Assembly (NCBI GenBank): GCA_019359595.1
Contig: JAHHGZ010000002.1
Location: 124,001-188,000, forward strand
DNA length: 64,000 nt
DNA from: Cyanomargarita calcarea GSE-NOS-MK-12-04C
Lineage (GTDB): Bacteria > Cyanobacteriota > Cyanobacteriia > Cyanobacteriales > Nostocaceae
Direction: 5' to 3'
This document shows positions 45,381 through 54,953 of this stretch, piece after piece. The translations under genes and the position numbers were made by a program. The notes under the pieces are model-generated. The model saw only the letters and a list, made by a program, of their open reading frames with translations. It ran no database searches and had not been told where the DNA came from. Every line of letters begins with the position of its first letter. Position 1 is the stretch's first letter.

Positions 45381-45839
45381 TCACGGTAAATACTTTTGCA
45401 CCACAATCCAACCGCTAAATGATACCCAAGCGAAGGCGATAAACAGGATTATATTAGTACCTACGTGCAAAGGTCTAGCCCATCGTCTAGCAGGAATTTG
45501 TGTAGCACTGATTGCAGAAACTACAACCAACGCTACAACTATTAATCCAGCAACCAGATGTGATGAGTGTCCCAAGCTACCGAAATGACCTAAGGTGCCG
45601 ATAATACCGATGAATAGGAGTAGCAGGACTAAACTTACCATGCTGCCACCCATTAAATAATGGAGCGATCGCACTTGGGAAGTTCCCCACCCAAACGGCA
45701 GTATAAAAGGGGTGCCATTTGATGTTCTGCTACGTAACATCCAAAAGCCTGTTACCGCTAATAGTAAATAAGCTAGCAGCGATAAGCCCATCGACCATGC
45801 TGCAATTTTCCACAGCCAGATAAATGAAGGTAGATTCAT
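45381..45839 (-). CDS. DUF4079 membrane protein
   Basis: The 152-aa protein has four hydrophobic helices (WSMGLSLLAYLLLAVTGFW, GGSMVSLVLLLLFIGIIG, LVAGLIVVALVVVSA, NIILFIAFAWVSFSGWIV) with His residues at SLHYLMGG, GHSSHLV and RPLHVG. That is the DUF4079 pattern, related to haem-binding membrane domains. A haem role is inferred from the His spacing only. Confidence 0.8.
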   Translation of the reverse strand: MNLPSFIWLWKIAAWSMGLSLLAYLLLAVTGFWMLRSRTSNGTPFILPFGWGTSQVRSLHYLMGGSMVSLVLLLLFIGIIGTLGHFGSLGHSSHLVAGLIVVALVVVSAISATQIPARRWARPLHVGTNIILFIAFAWVSFSGWIVVQKYLP

Positions 45840-45977
45840 AGTTATGAACTCAGTTGAAACTGACTGAAAAGCTTACAAAGTCTATTTTTCAACCCGTCAA
45901 AACGGGTTTAAGCTTTCAGCCCAAACTTTAGTTTACGGCCTAATGACATTAGAAATATTCCCAATACCTATTGACAC

Positions 45978-46003
45978 AAAAAAGGTTGCTGAAATTAGCA
46001 ACC
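45978..46003 (-). terminator. Rho-independent terminator of the DUF1830 gene
   Basis: On the minus strand GGTTGCT-AATTTC-AGCAACC is followed by TTTTTTT. It lies 32 bp after the stop of the gene at 46035. Confidence 0.85.
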
Positions 46004-46034
46004 CCCAAAAACTGAGTAAAATAGTTTTTCTTAA

Positions 46035-46421
46035 TCAATATAAACCAGCGATTTTCAAGGGTTTTGTCGTATCTTCGGTTTTTGTATTAAGTTGCTGAAC
46101 CATCGGTGTGTTATTGATCGGGTATGAAGCTACTTCTGAGTCGGTTTCATACTCACGATTGCCATGTTCGTTGATTGCAAGTCGAAGGCAGGGAATTGTA
46201 TCCGAGAGAATCGCACTTGCCATCATGCCGGTATGAATCTCCATGTGAGCTTCTACCGCTGCTTCAAAAACTAGTCGTTGTCCGGGAAAAACTACCCGTT
46301 CAAAATACCAATTGGGAATGTTCGAGATGCGGGCTACCTGTATTTTGCTCGTGGCATTTACATAGCAGCAGAGAATCTTTCCTGATTGCTCAGGGGGTAT
46401 TGGGTCTAATATTTGAGCCAT
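46035..46421 (-). CDS. DUF1830 protein
   Basis: The 128-aa product (ILCCYVNATSKIQVARISNI, WYFERVVFPGQRLVFEA) matches DUF1830, a small cyanobacterial domain of unknown function. The C-terminal 35 residues are low-complexity and not part of the domain. Confidence 0.85.
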   Translation of the reverse strand: MAQILDPIPPEQSGKILCCYVNATSKIQVARISNIPNWYFERVVFPGQRLVFEAAVEAHMEIHTGMMASAILSDTIPCLRLAINEHGNREYETDSEVASYPINNTPMVQQLNTKTEDTTKPLKIAGLY

Positions 46422-47028
46422 AACTGCTGAGGAGCTTTACGCCACAATTTTATATTACACCAGCCAAACTAACACCGCCCGATCCCGTGTGCTGTAACTC
46501 CCAATACCAACTGCACCAATAAGATTATTTATATTTAAAGAAATGTCTACTATATGAAAATATTCTAAAAACTTTGTGAAGTTATAATGTTTTTTCGCAA
46601 TTATATCCTATGAGAGGAAGATTTCAGTCGTTGTGAGTTCAGATTCTCAAGTGTCCCAAACGGAAAATTGTCGAGTTACTTTGAAGCGATCGCCTGGTAC
46701 GAGGGGTCTTGCTCCCTTTTATTTTTCGGTTTTCTCCATCCCATAATCAATTGGGAATGAGCGATCGCTTTATGAATGAAGTCAATGTTATTGTAAAGTT
46801 ATAAGTTAATCGCTTTCATCTCTATCTATAGACACTAGACATCTGTTGTATAAAGTGGGTCGAGGTGTATTCACAATTAAAAACAGAATATATGCCCTCG
46901 GCAGTCGGCTTAAATGTCCAGTACGATTGTTATAGAGGATATAAGGCAAAACCAATAGACACAGGTGTTGCCCGATTAAGTCTCACTTACTCGCTCATAT
47001 TGGCAAGATGGAAGTTGAAACACTGACT
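46422..47028. other. Divergent promoter region
   Basis: About 600 bp between divergent genes. Two HIP1-like GCGATCGC sites (46687, 46771) and AT-rich stretches are present. No ORF or RNA was recognised. Confidence 0.4.
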
Positions 47029-48600
47029 ATGGAAAACCGAATTCTTTACGTTCGCCTTCCTTGTAACCCCATCTTTCCTATTGGGGTTGTCTACCTAAGC
47101 GATCACGTACACAAGCTGTTTCCCAATATTGAACAGCGGATTTTTGATTTGGGAACGGTGCCGCCTTTAGATTATGCCAAGGCATTAGACCGCTGTGTTG
47201 ATGAATTTAAGCCGACACTGTTAGTCTTTTCTTGGCGGGATATCCAAATCTATGCTCCAGTCGGCGGACGTGGTGGAAACCCACTGCAAAATGCTTTTGA
47301 ATTTTACTATGCCAAGAATCCCCTGATAAAATTGCGTGGGGGATTGGGTGGTTTGCGAATTTTCACAGCTTATTATCTTGAGTTGTGGCAAAATTTGGGA
47401 TTAATTAAACGCGGGCTAAAACGCGCTCAAAGGTATAATCCTCAAGCCTATACGGTTGTGGGTGGTGGTGCAGTTAGCGTATTTTACGAACAGTTGGGTA
47501 AAAGCTTGCCCAAAGGAACAATTATTTCTGTTGGTGAAGGGGAAACTCTGCTGGAAAAACTGTTAAGTGGCAGAAGTTTTCAAGACGAGAGGTGTTATGT
47601 GGTGGGAGAAACTCAACCACGCGATCGCCTAATTCACGAACAACCCACCCCACTAGAAAAAGCTGCCTGTAACTACGACTATATCGAAAAGATTTGGCCG
47701 GAATTTAACTATTACTTCCAAGAAGAAGATTTTTATATTGGCGTACAAACGAAGCGCGGGTGTCCCCACAACTGCTGCTACTGTGTTTATACTGTTGTCG
47801 AAGGTAAACAGGTACGGATTAATCCTAGCGATGAAGTTGTCGCCGAAATACGCCAGTTATATAACAGAGGTATTCGCAATTTCTGGTTTACCGATGCTCA
47901 ATTTATCCCAGCCCGGAAATTTATCGATGATGCAGTCGAACTGTTGCAGAAAATCGTCGATTCTGGCATGAGCGATATCCACTGGGCAGCATACATCCGC
48001 GCCGACAACTTGACACCAGAGTTATGTGATTTGATGGTGAAAACCGGGATGAACTATTTTGAAATCGGTATCACCAGTGGTTCTCAAGAACTCGTGCGAA
48101 AAATGCGGATGGGTTACAACCTGCGAAACGTCTTACAAAATTGTCGTGACTTAAAAGCAGCTGGTTTCAACGACTTAGTTTCTGTTAATTACTCCTTTAA
48201 TGTCATCGACGAACGTCCTGAAACCATTCGCCAAACTATTGCCTATCACCGAGAACTCGAACGGATCTTCGGTGTAGAGAAAGTTGAACCCGCCATTTTC
48301 TTTATTGGACTGCAACCTCATACCCATCTAGAAGAATATGCCTTCAAAGAGGGTATTTTGAAACCAGGGTACGATCCAATGAGCCTCATGCCGTGGACAG
48401 CCAAAAAATTATTGTGGAATCCCGAACCCCTCGGTTCCTTCTTTGGTGAAGTTTGCTTGCAAGCATGGCGACAAAACCCCAACGATTTTGGACGAGAAGT
48501 CATGAAAATCCTAGAAGAAAAGTTGGGTTGCGCCGACTTAGAAGAAGCACTTTCCGCCCCAATTGAAACCAAAGAAAAACAGTTGGCTGGGGTATCATAA
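47029..48600 (+). CDS. B12-binding-type radical SAM protein
   Basis: ATG 47029 (MENRILYVRLP) is preferred over ATG 47008; the product is 523 aa. The N-terminal part (about 1-180) is a cobalamin-binding-like Rossmann region (PTLLVFSWRDIQIYAP, TVVGGGAVSVF, SVGEGE). The radical SAM cluster site is TKRGCPHNCCYCVY (C-x3-C-x2-C, near 245). The protein resembles the cyanobacterial group annotated as high-light-acclimation radical SAM proteins, which is a name from memory rather than a proven function. The substrate is unknown. Confidence 0.85.
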   Translation: MENRILYVRLPCNPIFPIGVVYLSDHVHKLFPNIEQRIFDLGTVPPLDYAKALDRCVDEFKPTLLVFSWRDIQIYAPVGGRGGNPLQNAFEFYYAKNPLIKLRGGLGGLRIFTAYYLELWQNLGLIKRGLKRAQRYNPQAYTVVGGGAVSVFYEQLGKSLPKGTIISVGEGETLLEKLLSGRSFQDERCYVVGETQPRDRLIHEQPTPLEKAACNYDYIEKIWPEFNYYFQEEDFYIGVQTKRGCPHNCCYCVYTVVEGKQVRINPSDEVVAEIRQLYNRGIRNFWFTDAQFIPARKFIDDAVELLQKIVDSGMSDIHWAAYIRADNLTPELCDLMVKTGMNYFEIGITSGSQELVRKMRMGYNLRNVLQNCRDLKAAGFNDLVSVNYSFNVIDERPETIRQTIAYHRELERIFGVEKVEPAIFFIGLQPHTHLEEYAFKEGILKPGYDPMSLMPWTAKKLLWNPEPLGSFFGEVCLQAWRQNPNDFGREVMKILEEKLGCADLEEALSAPIETKEKQLAGVS

Positions 48601-48649
48601 AAGACAAAGGATTATGAATTAGAAGTTAGGAGGAGCAAAGGAGCGGAGT

Positions 48650-48735
48650 CATTAAAATTCTCTCCATATCTCCCACTCCCCTACTCCTCCACTCCTCCAC
48701 TCCCCCATTTCTCCCAGTTCCCCCACTCCCTATCC
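48650..48735. repeat. CT-rich heptamer array
   Basis: CTCCATA/CTCCCAC/CTCCACT-type heptamers run to just before the next start codon. It is a degenerate STRR. Confidence 0.7.
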
Positions 48736-48739
48736 TCAA

Positions 48740-50149
48740 ATGTTAGAAGGCTCAATACTCCAACAGTTAGAAACTGCCCACAGCAATAGCGCAAGACCAA
48801 TCAGGTATGGGGTGTACTACAAAAATACCTTGGTTTCCTTGTGTCATGCCCTAGAAGACCATATCTTAACCGATGACAGTACACCCATAGTCATCACAGC
48901 CTTTCAACAGGGGAAATGGTATCTCGAAGAAGCCGAAAGATATGCAGATATTGCCAAAAAATCCAAACATATAGCCATCATGGCGGGTTCTGATTCAGCT
49001 TGGGCGGAACATCCTACCAGTGAATTATCCAATGTAGACTTGGTAGGATTAGAATCAACAGATCCAGTCGCGCAAGAATGGCACTTGATTATTCTGTCGC
49101 CAACATACACGGCAATGGTACTTTGTCAAGAGCTATCGGAAGCTGATTATGAAGCCGCAGGAATACCAACATCAGATAAGGAGCGAAAATTCTACGGTTT
49201 GTGGACATTTGAGCCGGAGTTGGTGCAAGAGACGGCTAAAATAGCGATCGCTCACATCAAAAACTACAACCCAGAACTAGCAGCAAAACTTACCGCCCAT
49301 CAAGTGGCAATTAAGCCCAGCCTAGCCACATCAGAAAACTTGAGCAAAGTTGTTTCTCGTGTAGTGGATTATCTCCAAACAGGGGAAAAACAAACGCTAC
49401 AAAAAGCACTAGATCGCAACTTAGTTTCCAACGAAATCCAGGCATTTTTGCGGATGGCGCAGATGATGGATGCAGCCGATATTACCAACCCGATGGCAGC
49501 AGCGGAAGTGGTGGCGCTAGCAGAAACTATTGGGCAACTTTTGGATTTGCCGGCATGGCAGATAAAGCGCTTACGGTTGGCGGGTTTGCTCCATCGGATA
49601 GATCCGATGCAACAAGCAGAAAGCGTACTGACTCCTGGAACGTCTACACGCTACCATGAAGAGGCCCCCAGTAGTCCTTTGACTTGCCCCTTAGTACCGG
49701 GGGCACAGGTGTTAAGAACTATGCCAAGATTGCGGGCTGTGGCACAAATTATTACTCATCAAAGTGAGTGGTGGAATGGTACTGGTGAACCAGCGGGTTT
49801 AGCAGGTGATGAAATTCCCTTAGAGTCAAGAATATTGGCATTAGTTGCATACTTTCAGTCTCGGGTACAGCATCGAAAAACATCTGAGTTGAGCCGCCAA
49901 GAGATATTTTCTCAAGCTTTGGAAGATTGTCGAAAACAACAAGGCGATAATCGCGAAGATTCTTTGAAAGAGAATCGCTTTGATCCGAAACTAGTAGAAA
50001 CTTTATCTTTATTAGTCATGGGTTTGCAACAAGGGTTAGATTTACCCGTGATGACACCCAAAACCAGCGTCGGTATGTGGCTTTTGGATTCGCAATGGGA
50101 TAATCAAAGTCAAATTGCTAAATATATTGCCAATTATCAGAAATCGTAG
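48740..50149 (+). CDS. DICT-domain sensor with HD-like C-terminus
   Basis: The 469-aa protein opens with a DICT sensory domain (about 1-180: YGVYYKNTLVSLCHALED, TAFQQGKWYLEEAERY, FYGLWTFEPELV). A helical region follows, and the C-terminal half (about 250-410, LRLAGLLHRID, QIITHQSEWWNGTGEPAGLA, LESRILALVAYFQ) resembles HD/HD-GYP phosphohydrolases. The HD motif itself is altered: GLLHRID stands where LLHDIG is expected. Enzymatic activity is therefore doubtful. It may be a light- or redox-linked signalling protein. Confidence 0.85.
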   Translation: MLEGSILQQLETAHSNSARPIRYGVYYKNTLVSLCHALEDHILTDDSTPIVITAFQQGKWYLEEAERYADIAKKSKHIAIMAGSDSAWAEHPTSELSNVDLVGLESTDPVAQEWHLIILSPTYTAMVLCQELSEADYEAAGIPTSDKERKFYGLWTFEPELVQETAKIAIAHIKNYNPELAAKLTAHQVAIKPSLATSENLSKVVSRVVDYLQTGEKQTLQKALDRNLVSNEIQAFLRMAQMMDAADITNPMAAAEVVALAETIGQLLDLPAWQIKRLRLAGLLHRIDPMQQAESVLTPGTSTRYHEEAPSSPLTCPLVPGAQVLRTMPRLRAVAQIITHQSEWWNGTGEPAGLAGDEIPLESRILALVAYFQSRVQHRKTSELSRQEIFSQALEDCRKQQGDNREDSLKENRFDPKLVETLSLLVMGLQQGLDLPVMTPKTSVGMWLLDSQWDNQSQIAKYIANYQKS

Positions 50150-50256
50150 CATCCCTGCCCCTACCCCCTCCTCGCAGATGAATGGGAGGGGCAATAGGAT
50201 TTGTGTGTACACAGTAGTCCCGCTTGCAAGAAGGCGGTTAGGAGTTGTAAATTCCT

Positions 50257-50280
50257 AACTAGCAGTTTTAACTGCTAGTT
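50257..50280. repeat. 11-bp-arm hairpin
   Basis: AACTAGCAGTT and AACTGCTAGTT are exact inverted repeats around TT, between the DICT gene and the pentapeptide gene. No T-run follows. Confidence 0.6.
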
Positions 50281-50337
50281 AATATTCCTCCACGGTAAGA
50301 CCGCCTCGTGGTTTCCAGTCGTTACTTTTATTTTTTT

Positions 50338-50979
50338 ATGAATATTGAAGCAATTAAAGCCGGAACACTCAAACAACTGGCAGGAGCAGATTTAGAAGAC
50401 GAGGATTTGTCTGGACTAGATTTAAGCCGGATTAATCTAGCTGGTGCAATCCTGGTTGGTACAAATTTTGCTGCTTCCAAACTGGAAGGTGGGCATTTAG
50501 AAGGTGCGAATTTGATGGGAGCGAACCTGCAAGGAGCTGATTTGCGGGCAAGCTTCATGGGAGCCAACCTGATGCAAGCTGATTTAACCGGTGCTGACTT
50601 GCGCGGTAGCAATTTACGCGGCGCGAACTTAATGGGAACGAGAATCAGCGATGTATCTTTTGCTGGTGCTTTTTTAAGTGGTGCGAATTTGATGAGCGTT
50701 AATTTGGAAGGCGTTGACTTCCGAGGTACTGACTTGCGGGGAGTAAACTTGACAGGGGCAAATCTTAAAGGTGCTGACTTGAGTCGTGCAGATTTGCAAG
50801 GTGCTTTGTTGAGTGAAGCGAATTTAGAGGAAGCTGACTTGCGAGGAGCGAATCTCGCAGGAGCAAATTTAACCGGGGCAAACTTATTGTGTGCTGAATT
50901 AGACGGTGCAAATATGAATGGGGTTAATTTGGCTAAAGCTTGTTTGCTGGGGACAGTTGCGGCAAAATTGACATCTTGA
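50338..50979 (+). CDS. Pentapeptide repeat protein
   Basis: ATG 50338 starts MNIEAIKAGTLKQLAGADLE and gives 213 aa; the longer frame from 50308 has a poor N-terminus. From about residue 20 to 208 the protein is an unbroken run of A(D/N)LxG pentapeptides (GANLMGANLQGADLRA and similar), which fold into a right-handed quadrilateral beta-helix. No other domain is attached. The function of such cyanobacterial proteins is mostly unknown. The long minus frame over it is a shadow. Confidence 0.93.
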   Translation: MNIEAIKAGTLKQLAGADLEDEDLSGLDLSRINLAGAILVGTNFAASKLEGGHLEGANLMGANLQGADLRASFMGANLMQADLTGADLRGSNLRGANLMGTRISDVSFAGAFLSGANLMSVNLEGVDFRGTDLRGVNLTGANLKGADLSRADLQGALLSEANLEEADLRGANLAGANLTGANLLCAELDGANMNGVNLAKACLLGTVAAKLTS

Positions 50980-51479
50980 AGGAAGAAGCTCGCGCTGCGC
51001 TTATCGCTGCTGTACGGTAAGCGCAAGGCGCAGGGTTTCGTAGGGAAGGCATTGCTCATCTTGGAAATTAATCTCACAAAATCCCATTGCTCCCATTTGG
51101 ACTTGGTTCTTGTAGCCGCTACTTTAGTCGTCGGGTAATAAATCTTTATCAGTAGAAATCAGGATAAATTTTAAATTTGTTTAACCACAACTTTACTAAA
51201 TGTCGTTTTTTTTAGAGTAGTATGATTACTTAGGGTCGCAATTATTATTTATCATGAAAAAATAAGTGTTTGGTTATTACTGATTAAGGAAGTATGAAAT
51301 AATACTTTAATGTCACAACCGAATTAGAACACCGCAGCGATAAGCGAAGTGCGGGTACGCGATCGCATGAGATTTTTCTCAAGTCAATCCTGCAGACATT
51401 TTTGCTGGCTTTCAATTACCAAGCCAGTAAATTTTATGTACCAATAAATCAAAAACTCAACATTTTACTAGAGGATTGG
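50980..51479. other. Intergenic region
   Basis: GC-rich fragments near 50990-51050 (CGCGCTGCGCTTATCGCTGC) look like repeat debris. The rest is AT-rich and should hold the promoter of the PEP-CTERM gene. No gene was recognised. Confidence 0.4.
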
Positions 51480-52286
51480 ATGACGAAATACTTAGGATTT
51501 ACTAAGCAATTTTCTTTAATTACTACATCAATGCTTGCTAGTTGTGTGTTAGCAATATCACCTAGTCGTGCCGCTACCTTTGCTAGTTCTGACGGAAAAT
51601 TTGCATTGATTAACTTTAGCCAAAGCGCTTCGACAGTTTCAACTGGTACAGAAGCAAATGCTCTTGCTATTGGGAACGGTGGTATGGTAGCAGCTTTAGC
51701 GGAATCACAAGCATTTTTTGTGCAACCACCATTAGTAGGATTTAATTCATCTTTGAGTCAAGTCTTTGGTGAAAACAAAGATTATTTAGGAGAGGCAATA
51801 AGTGAAGCTACACTTATAGGTTTATTTGATGTAGCTGAAAAGACTACTTTCTCTTTTGACTTTGCAGGTATTTTGAACTTGTCAACATCAATAGACGAAC
51901 CCTCAGTAGAGAATGCAAGAGCAAGTGGAGAAATATCGTTCGCATTATTCGATATCAGTAAAAATAGTATCTTAGATTTCTTTAGCCTTGCGGGAAATTT
52001 AATAACGAAAGGTGACAAGGATTTTATCGCGTACCAAAAAAGTGATAATGTCACCTTAAATAATCCAGTTATTCAGTCCAATTTTGGTGGGAAGCAAGAA
52101 TCTGCAACAGCTATTGTTGAAGGTTCTTTTAAAAGCACTTTTGAAAAACAAACTAATTTAGCTCTCATAGAAGTTAAGAGAAACCGGGTAAGAGTTTCAA
52201 CCCCTGAACCTTCAACTTATTTAGCTTTACTTTTAAGTAGTGGTGTAATTGCGGTAGCACTGAAACGTAAACGCCAATTGTTCTGA
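51480..52286 (+). CDS. PEP-CTERM sorting-domain secreted protein
   Basis: GAGGA sits just before ATG 51480, giving 268 aa; the longer frame from 51402 lacks a start signal. The N-terminus is a signal peptide (FSLITTSMLASCVLAISPSRA, cut near residue 29). The C-terminus is TPEPSTYLALLLSSGVIAVA followed by KRKRQ, the PEP-CTERM signal (PEP motif, hydrophobic helix, basic tail) for exosortase processing. The middle is Ser/Thr-rich and beta-rich. It should be an exported surface or matrix protein. Confidence 0.88.
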   Translation: MTKYLGFTKQFSLITTSMLASCVLAISPSRAATFASSDGKFALINFSQSASTVSTGTEANALAIGNGGMVAALAESQAFFVQPPLVGFNSSLSQVFGENKDYLGEAISEATLIGLFDVAEKTTFSFDFAGILNLSTSIDEPSVENARASGEISFALFDISKNSILDFFSLAGNLITKGDKDFIAYQKSDNVTLNNPVIQSNFGGKQESATAIVEGSFKSTFEKQTNLALIEVKRNRVRVSTPEPSTYLALLLSSGVIAVALKRKRQLF

Positions 52287-52303
52287 GTATATTCCGAGAA
52301 TTG

Positions 52304-53323
52304 CTACATTGCTTCTGCTGTACTGAGAGTTTTTCTCAAATGTGGAGGGCTTTCAGTAAGTAATAAATCCGCGATCGCCTGGGAAATCGGAAAGTTGGGA
52401 GGGCAACATTCCAGCCAGAAGAACTCTCCGACTGGGTTGATTTCGAGAAATACGTGCCGACCGTCGGGTGTTAGAATAATATCTATTGCCCCGTAGTTCA
52501 AACCGAAATAAGCTATCAGTTTGAAAAGCTTTTGCTCGACATCTGGCGGCAAATCGTAGAACTGCCAAGAGTTGATTAGGGTAAGCCCTTGTCGTCGCCA
52601 ATCGTTTTGTGCTTTTACAGAACGCTGGGAGTCAACAGCAGCCGTGAATACACGCTTGCCGACAATAATTGTCCGCAACTCCAGGGCTTTTGGCACTTTT
52701 TCTTGAAACGTCATTGGGCAGAAACGCAGTCCATCAAGATGTTCAATATCTGCATCTGTAACTGGATTGGTGAAAACAACTTTTTCTTGCCCTTGCTCGT
52801 CATAGATGGCGAAAGAAGAAAGCATCTTTGCAATCATCCCTTGCTCGCAGGTTAAAGCAAATTCCTTCACAGCCAGGTGATTATTTGTAATCAAGGTGCG
52901 GGGTGTATCCAAACCAATCTCCCGCGCAACTTGCAACTGTAATTGCTTATTGTCAGCTAAACGGATATTTGGCAATTTGTCAAAGTGGAAGCCTCTGATA
53001 CTAGCAATCATTCCAGCAATAGTGGCACGAGATTCACCAATAGAGGCTTCTCTAAGTTGCTTTTCCATCGTGTTGGGAATTCTTGCACCAATCGCAATCC
53101 GTCGATACCAAACTGAAGACACCTGATTCAAATCTAACTTTTGTTCATCAACAGTCAGAATTTGTCGCTCGCAGGAGTTGCTGTAGTAAACATCCAGATG
53201 TATTTGTGTTGGAAATCTGTCTGTGTCAAAACGAAATGCTTTCCCGGATTGGGCTTCAATAGCTTTCATCACCAGAGAAATGCTTTCATTGTCTTGGCTG
53301 TGAGTAATGATTAAAACAGTCAT
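52304..53323 (-). CDS. mvdD: Microviridin ATP-grasp ester ligase (MvdD/MdnC-like)
   Basis: The 339-aa protein closely resembles MdnC/MvdD: TVLIITHSQDNESISLVMKA, FRFDTDRFPTQ, VSSVWYRRI, NKQLQLQVAREIGLDTPRTL, FCPMTFQEKVPKALELRTII, and the ATP-grasp metal site FLEINPVGEFFWLECCPP. MvdD-type enzymes form the omega-ester (lactone) bonds between Thr/Ser and Asp/Glu in graspetides. It is the last gene of the minus-strand cassette after the precursor and the MvdC-like gene, with a 45-bp gap to the latter. Confidence 0.93.
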   Translation of the reverse strand: MTVLIITHSQDNESISLVMKAIEAQSGKAFRFDTDRFPTQIHLDVYYSNSCERQILTVDEQKLDLNQVSSVWYRRIAIGARIPNTMEKQLREASIGESRATIAGMIASIRGFHFDKLPNIRLADNKQLQLQVAREIGLDTPRTLITNNHLAVKEFALTCEQGMIAKMLSSFAIYDEQGQEKVVFTNPVTDADIEHLDGLRFCPMTFQEKVPKALELRTIIVGKRVFTAAVDSQRSVKAQNDWRRQGLTLINSWQFYDLPPDVEQKLFKLIAYFGLNYGAIDIILTPDGRHVFLEINPVGEFFWLECCPPNFPISQAIADLLLTESPPHLRKTLSTAEAM

Positions 53324-53368
53324 GGGATTTTGGATTATTCTTTTATTGACGAACGCAGGGTATTGTCC

Positions 53369-54355
53369 CTACGTAAGACCATGAGAAAGCAAAGCTTGGG
53401 CGATCGCATTACTAATGGGATAATTTAAATCTCGTTCTAGCATTCCCCATTCTCCTGTCGGATTAACTTCTAAAAACACATATTCTCCCGATGGTGTTTG
53501 AATGAAATCAAAAGCTCCAAATACAAGCCCAAAGCTTGCCATAAATGTTTTGAGACAAAATGCAATTTTTGATGGTAGTTCGTGCGGTTCCCATACACAA
53601 TCATCTGTACTAGCACGTCGCCAATCAACAGTTTTTCCTGCATACACAGATGCATCTAATGCCCCGACAAAGAGTTTTCCATCCACAAACACCACCCGCA
53701 GTTCGCGCAATTTAGGTATTTGCTCTTGAAAAACCATTGGGCTGTGTCGTAGTGATTCGGCTTCTAGCAAATCTTCCTCTTTAACTGCATTAGTGTAGAG
53801 GAAGAAAGAAGAACCCGACATACTTTGAGAAAGAGGAGTCAACAGTTTGGCAACCATTTTCCCCTTTACCTCATCAAAAAACTCTCGTGCTTCCTTAGCA
53901 TTATTGGTAACAAGAGTCCGGGGAATGGCAAGACCAACTTCTTGGGCTGTTCTCAGTTGGCGCAATTTGTTCTGTGCAGCGTTTATTCGCTGCAAATTGT
54001 CCACCCAACGAGCTTGCCTGAGACTGTCCCAAAATCCCTCCAGAGCTGCTAGTGATTCTCTGGTGCAAGCAGCTTGGAATTTTGGAGCCAAGTCTTTGCT
54101 CATCTGGGGCTGCCAGATCCGGCGCATCCACACAGCTTCTATATGCTCGGTACTGATAGAGTTTTCACCGTATACTAGGTTGTAATTACTCCCATTACCC
54201 AGATGCATCTTTAATTGCACTACGCTCGGAAATTTATCGGTGTCTAGGCGAAATGGTTGCGCTCCAAGCTTTGAAAGGCTTTGCGCCACTCTATCTACTG
54301 TGAAGAAGTCATCACTATGGGTGATTAATAAAACAACATCACGCGGTGGGTGCAT
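53369..54355 (-). CDS. mvdC: Microviridin ATP-grasp amide ligase (MvdC/MdnB-like)
   Basis: The 328-aa protein resembles MvdC/MdnB: RDVVLLITHSDDFFTVDRVA, PFRLDTDKFPSVVQLKM, IEAVWMRRIW, AQNKLRQLRTAQEVGLAIP, SPMVFQEQIPKLRELRVVF and FLEVNPTGEWGMLERDL. MvdC forms the omega-amide (lactam) between Lys and an acidic side chain after MvdD has made the esters. Gene order precursor, mvdC, mvdD makes a compact operon, although about 600 bp of repeat DNA separates it from the precursor. Confidence 0.93.
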   Translation of the reverse strand: MHPPRDVVLLITHSDDFFTVDRVAQSLSKLGAQPFRLDTDKFPSVVQLKMHLGNGSNYNLVYGENSISTEHIEAVWMRRIWQPQMSKDLAPKFQAACTRESLAALEGFWDSLRQARWVDNLQRINAAQNKLRQLRTAQEVGLAIPRTLVTNNAKEAREFFDEVKGKMVAKLLTPLSQSMSGSSFFLYTNAVKEEDLLEAESLRHSPMVFQEQIPKLRELRVVFVDGKLFVGALDASVYAGKTVDWRRASTDDCVWEPHELPSKIAFCLKTFMASFGLVFGAFDFIQTPSGEYVFLEVNPTGEWGMLERDLNYPISNAIAQALLSHGLT

Positions 54356-54390
54356 AAAAATTTTTTATCTTAAATTTCGCTCTTGCTGGA

Positions 54391-54424
54391 AGATCCCCGA
54401 CAACTTTTACGAAGTCGGGGATCT
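54391..54424. repeat. AGATCCCCGAC hairpin element, copy 1
   Basis: AGATCCCCGAC and GTCGGGGATCT flank AACTTTTACGAA. Three near-identical copies lie at 60690, 60795 and 61953. All four are in the second peptide island. Confidence 0.8.
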
Positions 54425-54445
54425 GACCCTTGAAATGTGGCGCAG

Positions 54446-54558
54446 TACTAGTACTCGACCGCACTCGCTATGACAGGTACATTTTTCGTAGACGCATTGG
54501 TGTTCGGTTAATCGAGGCTGTGGTCACCCACCATAGCGAGTGCGGTGGAGTACTAGTA
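54446..54558. mobile_element. MITE-like element with 27-bp terminal inverted repeats
   Basis: TACTAGTACTCGACCGCACT and its continuation CGCTATG (54446-54472) match the inverse of 54532-54558 with one mismatch. The element is 113 bp long and non-coding. Confidence 0.75.
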
Positions 54559-54703
54559 GTCTGTCACACAAACTTTGATGGGTGAAACTTCTTGGAATTT
54601 CTCTTCTTAGCCTCTTTCTTCGCGTCCTTTGCGTCTAGCCTTCGGCAACGCCAAGGGCGAACGCGGTTCAATCTCTTACCCATCTTTTTTGATGTGACAG
54701 TCT
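54558..54703. mobile_element. Second inverted-repeat element abutting the first
   Basis: AGTCTGTCACACAAACTTTG and ATGGG at the left (54558-54582) pair imperfectly with CCCATCTTTTTTGATGTGAC and AGTCT at the right (54679-54703). Pieces of the same left end recur at 60654-60677. Confidence 0.65.
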
Positions 54704-54953
54704 ACTAGTGGTCTGTTTCACTAATTTTGACGGGTACGACAATTAAGCCCCCTTGCCCCCAATTCTGGGGAAGGGGAAAAATCAACAAAGAATGTCGTCT
54801 AAATTTTAAGATCCCAAAACAAGCCTGTCCACCGGAGTCAAGAGTTGGTGCAGCGGGAAGAAGAAAATTCAAAGTTGAACATACTTGGGGAGGCACTGCG
54901 TTTCTTGGCTCTGCCGACTTGTAGCATGTGGCATGGATTTAGTTCTGTTGTCT

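Larger units (their letters stand above)
54356..54953. other. Repeat-filled spacer between precursor and mvdC
   Basis: Almost the whole spacer consists of repeats: a hairpin element (54391-54424), two MITE-like inverted-repeat units (54446-54558, 54558-54703) and a TTAAGCCCCCTTGCCCCCAA piece (54744-54775). The 65-codon plus frame at 54727-54924 is made of this repeat and is not counted as a gene. Confidence 0.7.

Noticed and set aside
50328-51077. 249-codon minus frame with regular Lys/Ala/Pro repeats
   Set aside because: It is the antisense of the pentapeptide-repeat gene; the regularity comes from that repeat.
54727-54924. 65-codon plus frame with PPCPQFWG
   Set aside because: Made of the TTAAGCCCCCTTGCCCCCAA repeat that recurs at 39.07 and 55.32 kb; no gene.
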